DNA of 64,000 nucleotides from Sphaerisporangium corydalis. GTDB taxonomy: Bacteria > Actinomycetota > Actinomycetes > Streptosporangiales > Streptosporangiaceae. Below are positions 32,001-41,740 of the stretch, piece after piece; position 1 is the first letter of the stretch; every line of letters begins with the position of its first letter. The stretch is from assembly GCF_025506355.1 (NCBI RefSeq), contig NZ_JANZYP010000048.1, positions 17,978 through 81,977 on the forward strand, in the 5' to 3' direction. Made by a program: the position numbers and the translations under genes. A model generated the notes under the pieces. The model saw only the letters and a list, made by a program, of their open reading frames with translations. It did not search any database and was not told the DNA's origin.

Positions 32001-34678
32001 TGCTCCCGCAAGGCTTCCTCGGCCGGGTCTTCCAGGTCACCAAGCAGAACGGCCTGTTCATCGTCACCACCACGACGGCGGCACTCGCGGACGTCTTCTC
32101 CGACGGTGACATGTGGATGGACGTGCCGCTCGACAGCGGCGACATGACCTTCGTGCCCACCGGGCCGGGAGTCCGGGTGGTGGCTCCAACGGTGAATGGC
32201 GAAGCCGTCCGGGCCCTGGGGCGGGGCACGGTGGCCGGAGGACCGACCGTGGGCTGGCGCAATGGAGGGATCGTCCTCGAGATCAGCCAGAAGTTCGAGT
32301 CGGGCGGCAAGCCACCGATGAACGCCGCCATCGAAGCCCAAGGCGAACTGAAGCCACACCCCAAGTTCCACGCGCGGCTCAACGGATCGAATCCGTATGT
32401 CGACTTCGGCCTGACGGGTGACGTCTCGTTCGAGCTCCGCGGCAAGGTCGGATTCACGGCTGAGGTGTCCCCGCCGGCCAGGGAACTGGGCTTCATCGAA
32501 GGGCCGTGCTTCCCCGTCGCCGAATACACCGTGCTCTGCCTGCGGGCCAACGCCAAACTGAAGTTCGAGGCCGACGGCAGCGTGGGCGTGACGGTCGCCG
32601 CCTCGTGGAAGCGTACGGTCGGGATGACCTGCCACGTCTCATCGGCCACCAGTTCATGCGATGGTGTGAACACCGGCGAAGGCCTCAGTTTGCCCAAGGC
32701 CGTGGAAGCGTACGGCGACGCCAACGTCACCGTCTCGGTCCCCATGGACATGCAGTTCCTCATCGACCACGTGGTCGGCCCCGCGCCGACCATCGCCCCG
32801 TATCTGCAGTTCAAGGCCGATACCACGCAGGACCCGTGGTGGGAGATCCGCCTCGGCGCGAAGATCGGTATCGCGGTCGACCTCGTCGTGATCGAAAAAG
32901 ACTTCTCACCGTACCGAAACGATGATCTGAAGGACTACTTCGTCACACTGGCCAGCGGCGGCCCATTCTGGGGGCTGCAGATCGTGCCCCAGAACGGGAC
33001 GACCACGGTCCGGCTTCCCTACACGTTCGGCTACAAGGTCTCGCACTACCCCGACGACGTCCCGGTGACATGGTCGGTGAAGGACGACACCTCGGCCACC
33101 ATTGACGCTCACGGCCAGTTCCTCTCCGATCACCCCGGCGCGTTCACCGTGAAGGCGGACGCGGCCCAGTCGGGCGCGCACCCTGCCTTACATGCCCAGG
33201 CCGGGATGACGGTGGGCGGCATCTTCGGCGCACCGACGCCGCCCACCATCGACGACACAAGGTGGTCCCATCCGACCGTCGGCGGCATCGCGGTCAGCTG
33301 GCGGCCCCCTGCCGATGCCGGGGCGAGCGCGCTGACCGGGTACGTGATCGTCGCACAGGCGACCGGGTCGACTCATGTCCCCAGTCCGATCACGACGGCT
33401 TACGCGGACGGGGATGCGACCCACCAGCTGATCCAAGGACTCGCCCCCGGGACGACGTACGTCGTCTCAGTGATCGCGCGCAACTCCAGCGGCTCCAGCG
33501 CCCCGTCGGAGCCCAGCGCTCTCGCGCCACTGGACGTCACGTTCCCCGGACCGCCCTCGACTCTCGGCGCCGATCTGGCCTCCAGCACCGAGACGACGGG
33601 CAGGCCCGACTCGACCGGAGCGGCCGGCGGCTTCGGCGGCGGCTCCATGTCCGGAGACGGGCAGTACATCGTCTTCGAGACCCAAGGGCGCAGCAACCTC
33701 ATGCCGCACGACTCGCCGTACTACAACCCGGCGAGCAAGTACACGTACGTGATCAGAAAGAAGGCCACCGGTGCCGGAGGTGGTTCCGTGGTGGCCTCCA
33801 TCGAGCCGAACGGCCAGCCCAGTTACAACATGTACACCGATCCGCTGATCAGCCGGGACGGGAACGTCGTCGCCTACACCGGCTTCAGCTACGCCAGCCC
33901 GACCATATCCAGAGGTGTCGTCCGCGACATCGCGGCCGGAACCTCCTGGACGACCGAGGACAACGGTCTCATCGGGGGCGTCAGTGACAACGGCCAGGTG
34001 GTCGTCTACTGGAAGTCGGCCCCGGGCCAGGCTTCCGACCTCTACCGCCAGGCCAGGGGCGCTTCCCCGCAGAAGCTGAGCGATTGCACCGGGACGAGCG
34101 GCCCGCGCTGTCCCCTGACCGTCGCGAGCCGGGCAATCCTGTCCGGTGACGGCAACCGGGTGGTGTGGTCAACGCTTGATGACGCCAACGTCGGCCACAG
34201 CTGGCTCTACGACGCCACGACCGGCGCGACCACGGAGATCTTCCCCGGCTCGGGCGTGGTCGCCCCGCTCATCTCGGGAGACGGGCAGGTGGCCACCTTC
34301 TCCTACAGGTCTCTCACCAGTTCGATGCCGTGTGTCGTGGTCATGCGGCTCAGCGGCGCGGCGCCGACGGATGCCGACTGCCGAATCACCGACACCGGCA
34401 GCACGCGTGCCCAAGCGATCTTCTTGAGCAAGGACGGACGGGTGTTCGCCTACCGGTACACCGAGTTCGCCGGCGGCCGCGGACGGACGAGCCTTCGCGT
34501 GTACTTCGGGACCGGCACCTCTCACATAGCGGGTGGCTCACCGGACACCTGGCCGACCATCGCGTTCATCACCGATGACAATGCGCAACTCGTGTACTCA
34601 CTCTGGCACGAAACCTTCCAGGGCAGTGTGTACACGGCGACCACGGTGCCAGGGCTCTGGCTGGACTACACGAACTGA
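29087..34678 (+). CDS. Giant secreted FnIII / beta-propeller protein
   Basis: 1863 aa. A signal peptide (about 1-29, VLGLVIVASTLLVAQGQAAA) is followed by three repeats of about 120 aa (103-461) of the actinobacterial type ending in (D)IDGYF. Five fibronectin III domains follow (about 464-920, 92-codon period), then an unassigned region (920-1300), an Ig-like bacterial domain (about 1310-1380), another FnIII (about 1385-1485) and a C-terminal propeller with SGDGQYIVF, SRDGNVVAY, SGDGNRVVW and SGDGQVATF blades. It has no LPXTG anchor or catalytic motif. It is probably an extracellular binding protein. ATG 29087 follows AGAGGAGA; the frame is open back to 29048. Confidence 0.88.
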   Translation: MVNRWLSPVLGLVIVASTLLVAQGQAAAGPPQATRPVSAGPPGTTRPVSALPPAAPRPDPIGLAAQARATVPPTGALGDRAGTTRSANTAPATSAAGLQAGPGQYFGAHVRVLAGVSIAAGATSTLKVTGVGTVPATGVSAVSVNLAAAGASAAGALIVYPSDLAAAPAVTGSRYRSGVWENQSMVVKTGSDGQIKVKNTGSAAVSVYADIDGYFTGQAGASAGATFVPLDPARIISNQSVAADSTATFTVVGAGGIPVTDVAFVSFTLIVKSAGSGKITLYPSGTAKPAMADMNYRPSAYMSNLAIVAPGTDGKIAVNNSGTSPVAVYVDIDGYFVAPRSATAGSAAIPVAPSRIVSGTSVAAGATYTVAPLGQAGVPTGLVSAVAVNLTAKGTAAGALVIYPSGQANPPTAGSVQYQASDFWANVVLAKLGADGRFVVKNTGSAAITLSVDTFAYFRTPGPPLAPTAVTATPGDAGATVTWTAPSDGGAPITAYTVTAGPGGARASSTGATTATVTGLTNGTAYTFTVTATNAIGTSAASAPSAAVTPHAAVSRPGAPLGVTATAGDGVATVTWQAPSSGGSPITKYTMTAIPGGTTTTTTGTTTTVSGLTNGTAYTFTVTATNAIGTSDASAPSPPVTPGRAVPPGRPFVTEVEPRDSAVQVGWAPQGNGATVTEYVVTASPGGANVRITAPETTAIVGGLVNGTSYRFTVAAVNSAGTGEASWPSDPVVPVPAAVPLKPVAMQVFSGDRTLDVQWVAPLDGGSPITGYTVTLSPGGTIVRLPAGTTVTRVAGLTNGTAYTVSVVADNAAGSSDAAISDPVTPAAVRAPAAPTHVVAAASANGAFTVSWQPPIDAGTSAITSYTVTAGPGGKTVTSTTTSATITGLAPATGYTLTVTATSAAGVSAPSVATDPLYPARGIKQAPLVLSNADLATLRAVHSDGTLIFDQPPAEIAALTTGMIIYGPVTAMLPQGFLGRVFQVTKQNGLFIVTTTTAALADVFSDGDMWMDVPLDSGDMTFVPTGPGVRVVAPTVNGEAVRALGRGTVAGGPTVGWRNGGIVLEISQKFESGGKPPMNAAIEAQGELKPHPKFHARLNGSNPYVDFGLTGDVSFELRGKVGFTAEVSPPARELGFIEGPCFPVAEYTVLCLRANAKLKFEADGSVGVTVAASWKRTVGMTCHVSSATSSCDGVNTGEGLSLPKAVEAYGDANVTVSVPMDMQFLIDHVVGPAPTIAPYLQFKADTTQDPWWEIRLGAKIGIAVDLVVIEKDFSPYRNDDLKDYFVTLASGGPFWGLQIVPQNGTTTVRLPYTFGYKVSHYPDDVPVTWSVKDDTSATIDAHGQFLSDHPGAFTVKADAAQSGAHPALHAQAGMTVGGIFGAPTPPTIDDTRWSHPTVGGIAVSWRPPADAGASALTGYVIVAQATGSTHVPSPITTAYADGDATHQLIQGLAPGTTYVVSVIARNSSGSSAPSEPSALAPLDVTFPGPPSTLGADLASSTETTGRPDSTGAAGGFGGGSMSGDGQYIVFETQGRSNLMPHDSPYYNPASKYTYVIRKKATGAGGGSVVASIEPNGQPSYNMYTDPLISRDGNVVAYTGFSYASPTISRGVVRDIAAGTSWTTEDNGLIGGVSDNGQVVVYWKSAPGQASDLYRQARGASPQKLSDCTGTSGPRCPLTVASRAILSGDGNRVVWSTLDDANVGHSWLYDATTGATTEIFPGSGVVAPLISGDGQVATFSYRSLTSSMPCVVVMRLSGAAPTDADCRITDTGSTRAQAIFLSKDGRVFAYRYTEFAGGRGRTSLRVYFGTGTSHIAGGSPDTWPTIAFITDDNAQLVYSLWHETFQGSVYTATTVPGLWLDYTN

Positions 34679-34840
34679 CCCAGCGATCCAGGGTGACCCG
34701 GTCGACGCCCAGTTCACGTGCCAGGCCCCGCATGTCCATCCGTTCCTGGTCGCCGAGCTGCGCTGGGCGGCGGAGGCGTCGAACGAACACGCGTTGTCGT
34801 CGCTTAACGTTGTGGCGGGAGCCGTGTCGATGGTCGCCCT
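34679..34840 (-). pseudogene. Remnant of a TetR gene (QsdR-like HTH)
   Basis: The minus strand encodes an HTH-like segment, ERMDMRGLARELGVDRVTLD followed by RWV, strongly resembling the QsdR-type TetR N-terminus (usual ending TLYRWVG). Just upstream, another frame reads SFDASAAQ, which fits the same family if a single-base frameshift is assumed. The similarity ends where the giant FnIII gene ends (34678). No ligand-binding domain remains. It would have been divergent from the beta-lactamase-like gene at 34887. Confidence 0.6.
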
Positions 34841-34886
34841 GCCGACGATGTCATCCGCCCGGTCCCGCCGAAAGAAGGGTGAGGTC

Positions 34887-36026
34887 ATGGTCGAGGTGTC
34901 CGGGAGCTGTGACGCGCGGTTCGAGCCGGTGAGGGACGCGCTGGCCGAGCGGCTCGCGTCCGGTGACGAGCTGGGGGCGAGCATCGTCGTGGACGTGGAC
35001 GGTGACACCGTCGTGGACATCTGGGGCGGGTGGCGGGACGCCGAGCGCCGGTCGCCATGGGTCGAGGACACCATCGTCAACGTCTGGTCGACCACGAAGA
35101 CCGTCACCAGCCTCGCGGCCCTGATGCTCGTCGACCGCGGGCTGCTCGATCCCTACGCGCCCGTCGCGCGGTACTGGCCGGAGTTCGCCGAGAACGGCAA
35201 GGAGCACGTCGAGGTCAGGCACGTCATGAGCCACACCTCGGGCGTGTCCGGCTGGGAGGCGCCGTTCGCCATCACCGACATGTACGACTGGGACCTCGCG
35301 ACCAGGAGGCTCGCCGCGCAGAAGCCGTGGTGGGAGCCCGGCACCGCGTCCGGGTACCACGCCAGCAACCAGGGCCACCTCGTCGGTGAGCTGGTCCGCC
35401 GGGTCACCGGCCGGCATCTCAAGGCGTTCGTCGCGGACGAGATCGCGGGCCCGCTCGGCGCCGACTTCCAGATCGGCGCCGTGGAGGCGGACTGGGAGCG
35501 GATCGCCCCGGTCGTCCCGCCGCCGCCGCTGCCGTTCGACCTGGACGCCCTCGACCACGACAGTCCCGTCTACAAGACCTTCACCGGGCCGACGGCCGAC
35601 GCGGCGGCGGCGAACACGCCCGGCTGGCGTCACGCCGACATGGGCGCGATCAACGGCCACGGCAACGCCAGGTCGGTCGCCCGCGTCCTCAAATCGCTCG
35701 CCCTGGGCGGCACGGTCGACGGGGTGCGCCTGCTCTCGCCGGACACGATCGACGTCATCTTCGACGAGCAGAGTCACGGGCCCGACCTCGTCCTCGGCGC
35801 GCCTTTGCGCTTCGGGATCGGCTACGCGCTGCCGGAGACCGAGACGGTGCCGTACGCGCCGCAGGGGCGGGCGTGCTACTGGGGAGGCTGGGGCGGTTCG
35901 GTGATCATGATGGACCTCGACACCCGGACCACCATCAGCTACATGATGAACAAGATGGGGCCGGGCGTCATCGGGTCCGACCGCTCGGAAGGCTACGTCC
36001 GGGCGATCCACGCCTGCCTCACCTGA
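34887..36026 (+). CDS. Class C beta-lactamase-like serine hydrolase / esterase
   Basis: A 379-aa member of the beta-lactamase/DD-peptidase fold. The SxxK motif is S68-T-T-K71, with the second motif in SGYHASNQG and a WGGWGGS stretch near the C-terminus in place of KTG. No signal peptide is present, which favours a cytoplasmic family VIII-type esterase over a beta-lactamase. The start ATG 34887 follows GAAGGGTGAGG; the frame is open far upstream inside the FnIII gene. Its ancestral regulator may be the broken TetR next door. Confidence 0.88.
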   Translation: MVEVSGSCDARFEPVRDALAERLASGDELGASIVVDVDGDTVVDIWGGWRDAERRSPWVEDTIVNVWSTTKTVTSLAALMLVDRGLLDPYAPVARYWPEFAENGKEHVEVRHVMSHTSGVSGWEAPFAITDMYDWDLATRRLAAQKPWWEPGTASGYHASNQGHLVGELVRRVTGRHLKAFVADEIAGPLGADFQIGAVEADWERIAPVVPPPPLPFDLDALDHDSPVYKTFTGPTADAAAANTPGWRHADMGAINGHGNARSVARVLKSLALGGTVDGVRLLSPDTIDVIFDEQSHGPDLVLGAPLRFGIGYALPETETVPYAPQGRACYWGGWGGSVIMMDLDTRTTISYMMNKMGPGVIGSDRSEGYVRAIHACLT

Positions 36027-36046
36027 CAGGAGACGTGGACCAGCGC

Positions 36047-36110
36047 TCTTCACGAATGCCGGCGGCGCGCCGTAGAGCTCTCCATGAATGCCGGCGGCGT
36101 GCCGTAGGGG
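36047..36110. repeat. 32-bp tandem duplication in a convergent spacer
   Basis: Two copies (36047-36078 and 36079-36110) with four mismatches share GAATGCCGGCGGCG. They fill most of the 97-bp gap between the esterase stop and the AI-2E permease stop. Confidence 0.88.
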
Positions 36111-36123
36111 TGGGGACCGGAGG

Positions 36124-37296
36124 TCAGGAGCGGTCCAGGCGGGGGAAGGCGACCTCGCGCAGGACCAGCCGCAGGGCGGCGGCGACCGGGATGGCGATGA
36201 GGGCGCCGATGATGCCGAGCAGCGTCGCTCCGATGGTCACGGCGATGAGGGTGACGACGCCGGGGACCTCCACGGCCTTGCCCATGATCCGGGGCACCAG
36301 CAGGTAGTCCTCGATCGCCCGGTAGACCAGGACGAACCCGACGGTGGCCAGGGCGATCGGCAGCGACACCGTCCAGGCCATCAGGATGACCACGAGCCCG
36401 GCGACGGTGGACCCCACCACCGGGACCAGGTCCATCAGGGCGACGAACAGCGCCAGCAGCAACGCGTAGGGCACGTGGAAGACCTGCAGCCACACGAAGG
36501 CGGCGACACCGGCGATCAGGGAGGTCAGCAGGTTGCCGAGGACGAACATCCCCACCTTGCCGAGGATGTCGTCGCCGATGAGGACCACGCGGCCCCGGCG
36601 GGACTGCGGCACGCACCGGTACACCGTGGCCTTGATCCGTGGCATGTCGGCCAGGAAGTAGATCGTGAGCGCCAGCACGATCAGCGTCGAGGCGGCGGCC
36701 CCGAGCACGACCTTCCCGGCGCCGAGCAGTCCCCCGACCAGGGAGATGCCGCGCTCGCCGGTGCTGAGCTGCTTGAGGTTCTGCTCCAGTCCGAACCGCT
36801 CGTTGAGCTGGCCGATGACGGAGTTGTGGCTGGTCGCCTCGCGCAGGTAGCCCGGGAGGTCGGTGGCGAACTGGGTGCCCTGGTTCACCAGCACCGGGAT
36901 GGCCAGCGCGAGGAACCCGCCGACCATGCCCAGGGTGAGCAGGACGATGATGAACACCGCCGCCCAGCGCGGCAGCCCGCGCCGCACCAGCCAGCTCGCC
37001 GCCGGGTCCAGGCCGATCGCCAGGAACAGCGCCAGCCCGATGAGGATCAGCACGTCTCGCGACGCTTCCAGCAGCAGGATCAGCCCGTAGGTCAGGGCGA
37101 CTCCCGCCGACGCGGTCATGCCGACGAAGAAGGGTGACCGCCGGTCGAAGGGGCGGCCGAGCTTACCGAACGGCCGGTCGCCGGTGGCGGGGCTCGGGTC
37201 GTGCGAGCTCGGGTCGTGAGGGCTCGGGTCGTGTGGGCTCGAGGAAGGCGGGTCGGGGGTCTGGGTGGGGGTCGTGGTGCCTTCCGGCGATGTCAT
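36124..37296 (-). CDS. AI-2E family transporter (PerM-like permease)
   Basis: A 390-aa protein with a disordered N-terminus (TTTPTQTPDPPSSSPHDP, repeated) followed by about eight transmembrane helices and the family's long extracytoplasmic helical segment. MDLVPVVGSTVAGL and the final GALIAIPVAAALRL are typical. Members export small molecules or sodium; the substrate is not predictable. The start at 37296 is chosen over an upstream in-frame ATG at 37437 because the extra residues are not family-like. Confidence 0.87.
   Translation of the reverse strand: MTSPEGTTTPTQTPDPPSSSPHDPSPHDPSSHDPSPATGDRPFGKLGRPFDRRSPFFVGMTASAGVALTYGLILLLEASRDVLILIGLALFLAIGLDPAASWLVRRGLPRWAAVFIIVLLTLGMVGGFLALAIPVLVNQGTQFATDLPGYLREATSHNSVIGQLNERFGLEQNLKQLSTGERGISLVGGLLGAGKVVLGAAASTLIVLALTIYFLADMPRIKATVYRCVPQSRRGRVVLIGDDILGKVGMFVLGNLLTSLIAGVAAFVWLQVFHVPYALLLALFVALMDLVPVVGSTVAGLVVILMAWTVSLPIALATVGFVLVYRAIEDYLLVPRIMGKAVEVPGVVTLIAVTIGATLLGIIGALIAIPVAAALRLVLREVAFPRLDRS
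37190..37238. repeat. 15-bp x3 tandem repeat in the permease N-terminus
   Basis: Three consecutive copies built on GCTCGGGTCGTG encode the SPHDP/SSHDP repeats of the AI-2E protein's disordered leader. The 5-codon unit keeps the frame. Confidence 0.85.
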
Positions 37297-37529
37297 GGCG
37301 GTTCCGCTTTTCTGCCCGGCCGGTCCTGCGGGCCGGTTCACCACCGATGCACCTGCCCGTGGAAACGCCGAATAGCGCTCGGCGGACCGGGAGATCCAAA
37401 GAGCCTCACCCACCTGACAGGCGGACGGCCTCGCCATCAGGGGCGGTCCGGTGGGGGCTCATCCGTCGGTGAGCCGCCCCACACGGCCCGCGATGGCGAG
37501 GCCGGAGAGCCGGGTGAGGCCGTGGGCGA

Positions 37530-37877
37530 TCAGACCAGGGGGTAGCGGTCGTAGTACTCGCCGACCTTCCGGCGGTAGGCGGCGTCCTTGTAGGTGCTCT
37601 CGTCGTACTCCGGAGCGTCCTTGATCTCGTCCTTGGTGCGGGCGAGGAAGATCTTCTTCTCCTGCGGGTCGATCTCGATGATCGTGGCGGCGGGCACCAC
37701 GACCTTCTTGCCGAAGATCCAGAAACCGGTGTCGACGACGATGTAGCTGTCGCCCACCACGTTGCTCTCCTCGTCCACCGAGCCGATCTTGCCGTCGGCG
37801 GCCTCGACGTCGTACCCGAGCAGGCTCAGCTCGGGATCGGCGGCGACACCCTCGCGGTAACTCCAGGTCTGGGTCAT
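37530..37877 (-). CDS. PRC-barrel domain protein
   Basis: A 115-aa protein with a single PRC-barrel fold (LLGYDVEAADGKIGSVDEES, then SYIVVDTGFWIFGKKVVVPA). A C-terminal tail contains DEIKDAPEYDES and YRRKVGEYYDRY. Such small PRC proteins are common in actinomycetes near stress genes; their role is not established. It is divergent from the dnaK operon. Confidence 0.88.
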   Translation of the reverse strand: MTQTWSYREGVAADPELSLLGYDVEAADGKIGSVDEESNVVGDSYIVVDTGFWIFGKKVVVPAATIIEIDPQEKKIFLARTKDEIKDAPEYDESTYKDAAYRRKVGEYYDRYPLV

Positions 37878-38182
37878 ATGTCTAACTCCCCACTCTCAAG
37901 CGTTGTGATGGTGCTGCACTTCCCGCGCACACCGCGCTAAACGCCGATGGCCGCGACCGGCCACGCCGTTCACCGGCTGTTGGCCGGGCGTCCAAGGAAT
38001 GGATAACGGGGCGTTTTGAACAGGTATGTAGCTGTTTGTCGGGTTTGGTGGGGGGTAGGGCGGCAGCGAAGTGCGACTTGATCGTGCCTCCTGGTCCTGG
38101 TGTCGGCGGAGGCAGCGCCCATGGGACACGTGACCGGCTACGGAGGCAGCGGGATTCGTGGTGGGGCGAGGGGGATGGCGAC
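37878..38182. promoter_or_regulatory. 305-bp divergent spacer upstream of dnaK
   Basis: This gap should hold the promoters for the PRC-barrel gene and the chaperone operon. I looked for HAIR (CTTGAGT-N7-ACTCAAG) and CIRCE elements and found neither; only an isolated ACTCTCAAG at about 37893 resembles a HAIR half-site. GAACAGGTATGTAG at about 38018 is a possible promoter segment. No gene is seen. Confidence 0.4.
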
Positions 38183-40054
38183 ATGGCGAAGGCAGTGGGG
38201 ATCGACCTCGGTACGACGAACTCGGTGATCGGGACGACCGAGGACGGTCATCCGACGGTCATCCCGAACGCCGAGGGCGCGCGTACGACACCCTCGGTGG
38301 TGGCGTTCACCGACCAGGGCGAGGTCCTGGTGGGCCAGATGGCCAGGCGGCAGGCGATCCTGAACCCGAAGGGCACCGTCTACTCCGCCAAGCGCTTCGT
38401 CGGCCGGCACTTCGACGAGGTCCAGGACGAGATCAAGGCGGTGTCGTTCGACGTCGTGCCGGGGCCGGACGACTCGGTCCGGTTCAAGGTCAGGGACAAG
38501 ATGTACGCGCCGGAGGAGATCTCCGCGTTCGTGCTGCGGAAGCTGGTGGCCGACGCCGCGAAGTTCCTCGGCGAGAAGGTGACCGAGGCCGTCATCACCG
38601 TGCCCGCCTACTTCAACGACGCCCAGCGGCAGGCCACCAAGGACGCGGGCAGGATCGCCGGCCTGGAGGTGCTGCGGATCATCAACGAGCCCACGGCGGC
38701 GGCCCTGGCGTACGGGCTGGACAAGCGGACCAGCGAGACCGTCCTCGTCTTCGACCTGGGCGGCGGCACGTTCGACGTCAGCGTCCTCGACATCGGGGAC
38801 GGCGTGGTCGAGGTGCGCGCCACGGCCGGCGACACCCACCTCGGCGGCGACGACTTCGACCGCCGGGTGGTCGACCATCTGGCCGACGAGTTCCAGAGCC
38901 AGCAGGGCATCGACCTCCGGCGCGACCCCCAGGCGCTCCAGCGGCTGTTCGAGGCGGCGGAGAAGGCGAAGGTGGAGCTGTCGGGGGTGACGCAGACGCA
39001 GGTCAGCCTGCCGTTCGTCACGGCCGACGCCAACGGCCCCAAGCACCTGAACACCACCCTCATGCGGTCGACGTTCGACCAGCTCACCGCCGACCTGGTC
39101 GAACGTCTCAACGGGCCGGTCGGGCAGGCCATGGCGGACGCGAAGGTGACCACCGACGACCTCGACGAGGTCATCCTGGTCGGCGGCTCCACCCGGATGC
39201 CGGCGGTGCAGCATCTCGTCCGCCGTATGACGGGCAAAGAGCCGAACATGACGGTCAACCCGGACGAGGTCGTGGCGCTGGGGGCGGCGACCCAGGCCGC
39301 GATCATCAAGGGCGAGCTGCAGGACGTCGTGCTGCTGGACGTCACCCCGCTCTCGCTGGGCGTCGAGACGCTCGGCGGGGTAACGACCAAGGTCATCGAG
39401 CGGAACACCACGATCCCCGCCCGCCGCACCGAGGTGTTCAGCACCGCCGAGGACGACCAGCCGGCGGTGGACGTGGTCGTCCTGCAGGGTGAGCGCGAGC
39501 GGGCCGCCGACAACCGGGTGCTCGGCCGGTTCCGGCTGGAGAACATCCGCCCCGCGCCGCGCGGCACGCCGCAGATCGAGGTCACCTACGACATCGACGC
39601 GAACGGCATACTCAACGTGTCGGCGAAGGACAAGGACACCGGGGCCGAGCAGCGGATCACGATCAGCGAGAGCTCCAACCTCGACAAGGGCGAGATCGAG
39701 CGGATGATGGCCGACGCGGAGCGGCACCGCACCGAGGACGCCCGGCTGCGCGAGACGATCGACGCGCGCAACGAGCTCGACGCGGCCGCCTACCAGGTCG
39801 AGCACCGCCTGGCCGAGCAGGGCGAGACGGTTCCCGTGCACGAGAAGGCGCGGGCGGAGCAGCTCGTCGCCGACGCCCGCCAGGCCATCAAGGAGGAGTC
39901 GCCGGTCGAACGGCTGCGCGACCTCACCGCCGAGCTGCAGCAGGTCTACCACGGTCTCGGCGTGGCCTCTTCCGGGGCGGGGACGCCCGACCGGACCGCC
40001 GGAGGCGCCTCGGACGAGGACGTCATCGACGCCGAGTTCACCAGCCCGGAGTGA
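38183..40054 (+). CDS. dnaK: Chaperone DnaK (Hsp70)
   Basis: A 623-aa Hsp70 with the full ATPase domain ([53 protein letters not shown]) and substrate domain ([22 protein letters not shown]). The C-terminus ends DEDVIDAEF, the GrpE/co-chaperone tail typical of DnaK. The operon makeup with a CbpM-type modulator and a J-protein lacking the zinc finger suggests this is the second actinobacterial DnaK system rather than the HspR-linked one. grpE follows after 1 bp. Confidence 0.95.
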   Translation: MAKAVGIDLGTTNSVIGTTEDGHPTVIPNAEGARTTPSVVAFTDQGEVLVGQMARRQAILNPKGTVYSAKRFVGRHFDEVQDEIKAVSFDVVPGPDDSVRFKVRDKMYAPEEISAFVLRKLVADAAKFLGEKVTEAVITVPAYFNDAQRQATKDAGRIAGLEVLRIINEPTAAALAYGLDKRTSETVLVFDLGGGTFDVSVLDIGDGVVEVRATAGDTHLGGDDFDRRVVDHLADEFQSQQGIDLRRDPQALQRLFEAAEKAKVELSGVTQTQVSLPFVTADANGPKHLNTTLMRSTFDQLTADLVERLNGPVGQAMADAKVTTDDLDEVILVGGSTRMPAVQHLVRRMTGKEPNMTVNPDEVVALGAATQAAIIKGELQDVVLLDVTPLSLGVETLGGVTTKVIERNTTIPARRTEVFSTAEDDQPAVDVVVLQGERERAADNRVLGRFRLENIRPAPRGTPQIEVTYDIDANGILNVSAKDKDTGAEQRITISESSNLDKGEIERMMADAERHRTEDARLRETIDARNELDAAAYQVEHRLAEQGETVPVHEKARAEQLVADARQAIKEESPVERLRDLTAELQQVYHGLGVASSGAGTPDRTAGGASDEDVIDAEFTSPE

Positions 40055-40055
40055 C

Positions 40056-40697
40056 ATGAGCGGGCGCAGCGAGGTCCCGCACCCCGGGCCCGAGCCGGTC
40101 GTACGGCCCGCCGGCGTCGTGGACGGTACCGGCACTAAACCGGTCACGGGCGACGACAGCGAGAGACCGGATGGCGGCGGAGGGCATCCGGGCGTGGACG
40201 GCGGCGAGCAGCCGGTCGTGGACGGCGGCGGGGAGCCGGGCGGCGGCGGCGAGGACGGTGGCCGGGAGCTGTCGGAGATGCGGGATCGGTGGTTGCGGGC
40301 CGTCGCCGAGCTGGACAACGTTCGCAAGCGCATGGCGCGTGACGCCGACCGGCAGCGGCTCGACGAGCGGGCACGTGTCGCGGCGGAGTGGCTCCCGGTG
40401 ATCGACAACCTGGAGCTGGCGCTCAAGCACGCGGGCGCCGACGCGGGCGCGGTGATCGAGGGGGTCCGGGCCGTCCGCGACCAGGCCGTCGCCGTGCTCG
40501 CGCACCTCGGCTTCCCGCGCCGTGACGACGTCGGCACGCGGTTCGACCCCTCCCGGCACGAGGCCGTGAGCACGGCGCCCGATCCGGACGCCGACCCCGG
40601 CACGGTCCTCGAGGTCGTACGGCCGGGGTACGGCGACGACGGGCCGAGGCAGCTCCGCCCGGCGTCGGTGGTCGTGTCGACGAGAGCGGGCGAGTGA
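40056..40697 (+). CDS. grpE: Nucleotide exchange factor GrpE
   Basis: A 213-aa protein with a Gly/Asp-rich disordered N-terminus, a coiled coil ([20 protein letters not shown]) and the GrpE beta domain ([20 protein letters not shown] and [13 protein letters not shown]). It releases ADP from DnaK. The start lies directly after the dnaK stop and its own stop overlaps dnaJ. Confidence 0.93.
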   Translation: MSGRSEVPHPGPEPVVRPAGVVDGTGTKPVTGDDSERPDGGGGHPGVDGGEQPVVDGGGEPGGGGEDGGRELSEMRDRWLRAVAELDNVRKRMARDADRQRLDERARVAAEWLPVIDNLELALKHAGADAGAVIEGVRAVRDQAVAVLAHLGFPRRDDVGTRFDPSRHEAVSTAPDPDADPGTVLEVVRPGYGDDGPRQLRPASVVVSTRAGE

Positions 40698-41740
40698 TGG
40701 CGTCCCGCGACTTCTACGAGGCTCTCGGGGTGCCGAGGTCGGCGAGCCAGGAGGAGATCCAGCGGGCCTACCGGAAACTCGCGCGGACCCACCATCCGGA
40801 CGTCAACAAGGACCCGGGCGCGGAGGACCGCTTCAAGGAGGTGTCGGAGGCGTACGAGGTCCTGTCCGACCCGGGCACGCGGCGACGGTACGACGCTTTC
40901 GGGCGCGACTTCCGCCAGGTGCCCGAGGGGGTGGACCCGGCCGCGTACGCCCGCGCCGGGGCGGGGGCCGGGGCCGGGAGGGGGCGGGGTTCGGGCGGTG
41001 CGGAGGTCCGGTTCGCGACCGGCGACGGCGTCGAGTTCGACTTCGAGGACCTGTTCGGCGGCATGTTCGGCAGCCAAAGCGCCCGAGGCGCAGGCGGCGG
41101 ACAGGGTGGACAAGGCGCACGAGGAGCACGTAGCGGACGGGCCGGAGGGGGCGGGCGCGCGGGGCGCGGGTGGGGTCCGGCCCCCGGCGCCGACCAGGAG
41201 GCCGAACTGGTGCTCACGGTCGAGGAGGCGTACCGAGGCGGCCGCCGCACGATCACACTCCCCGGCCACAGGGGGACGGCGCGGACGCTGGAGGTCACGA
41301 TCCCCGCCGGCGTCGTCGACGGACAGCGGATCCGGCTGGCGGGCCAGGGCGGCGAGGGCGGAGACGGCGCGCCGCCCGGCGATCTGTATCTGGTCGCGCG
41401 CATCGCCGACCATCCCCGCTACCGCGTCGAGGGGCGGGACATCCACGTCCGGCTCCCCCTCACCCCGTCGGAGGCGGCGCTGGGGGCGGCCGTAGCCGTC
41501 ACCACCCCGGCAGGCGAGGCCAAGGTGAAGGTGCCGCCGGGCACGTCCAGCGGTCGCCGGCTGCGCCTGCGCGGACAGGGGATGCCGAGCCCGCGCGGAA
41601 CCCCCGGCGACCTGCTGGCGGAGGCGATGATCATGGTGCCCGGCACCCTGACGGACGAGGAGCGCCGCCTGTACGAGCGACTGGCCGGCGTGTCGGCCTT
41701 CGACCCCAGATCCGCCCCGGAAGCGAGGCACCGGCCATGA
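40697..41740 (+). CDS. dnaJ: DnaJ-family co-chaperone (class B, CbpA-like)
   Basis: A 347-aa Hsp40. The J-domain (1-65) contains the HPD motif in [10 protein letters not shown] long G/F- and R-rich linker follows, and then the two C-terminal beta domains ([20 protein letters not shown] onward) without the CxxCxGxG zinc finger. That places it with class B/CbpA proteins. ATG 40697 shares a base with the grpE stop (TGATG); GTG 40694 is an alternative. The stop overlaps cbpM. Confidence 0.92.
   Translation: MASRDFYEALGVPRSASQEEIQRAYRKLARTHHPDVNKDPGAEDRFKEVSEAYEVLSDPGTRRRYDAFGRDFRQVPEGVDPAAYARAGAGAGAGRGRGSGGAEVRFATGDGVEFDFEDLFGGMFGSQSARGAGGGQGGQGARGARSGRAGGGGRAGRGWGPAPGADQEAELVLTVEEAYRGGRRTITLPGHRGTARTLEVTIPAGVVDGQRIRLAGQGGEGGDGAPPGDLYLVARIADHPRYRVEGRDIHVRLPLTPSEAALGAAVAVTTPAGEAKVKVPPGTSSGRRLRLRGQGMPSPRGTPGDLLAEAMIMVPGTLTDEERRLYERLAGVSAFDPRSAPEARHRP

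Noticed and set aside
37878..38182. HspR (HAIR) or HrcA (CIRCE) operator upstream of dnaK
   Set aside because: No match to either inverted-repeat consensus; only one imperfect HAIR half-site was found.
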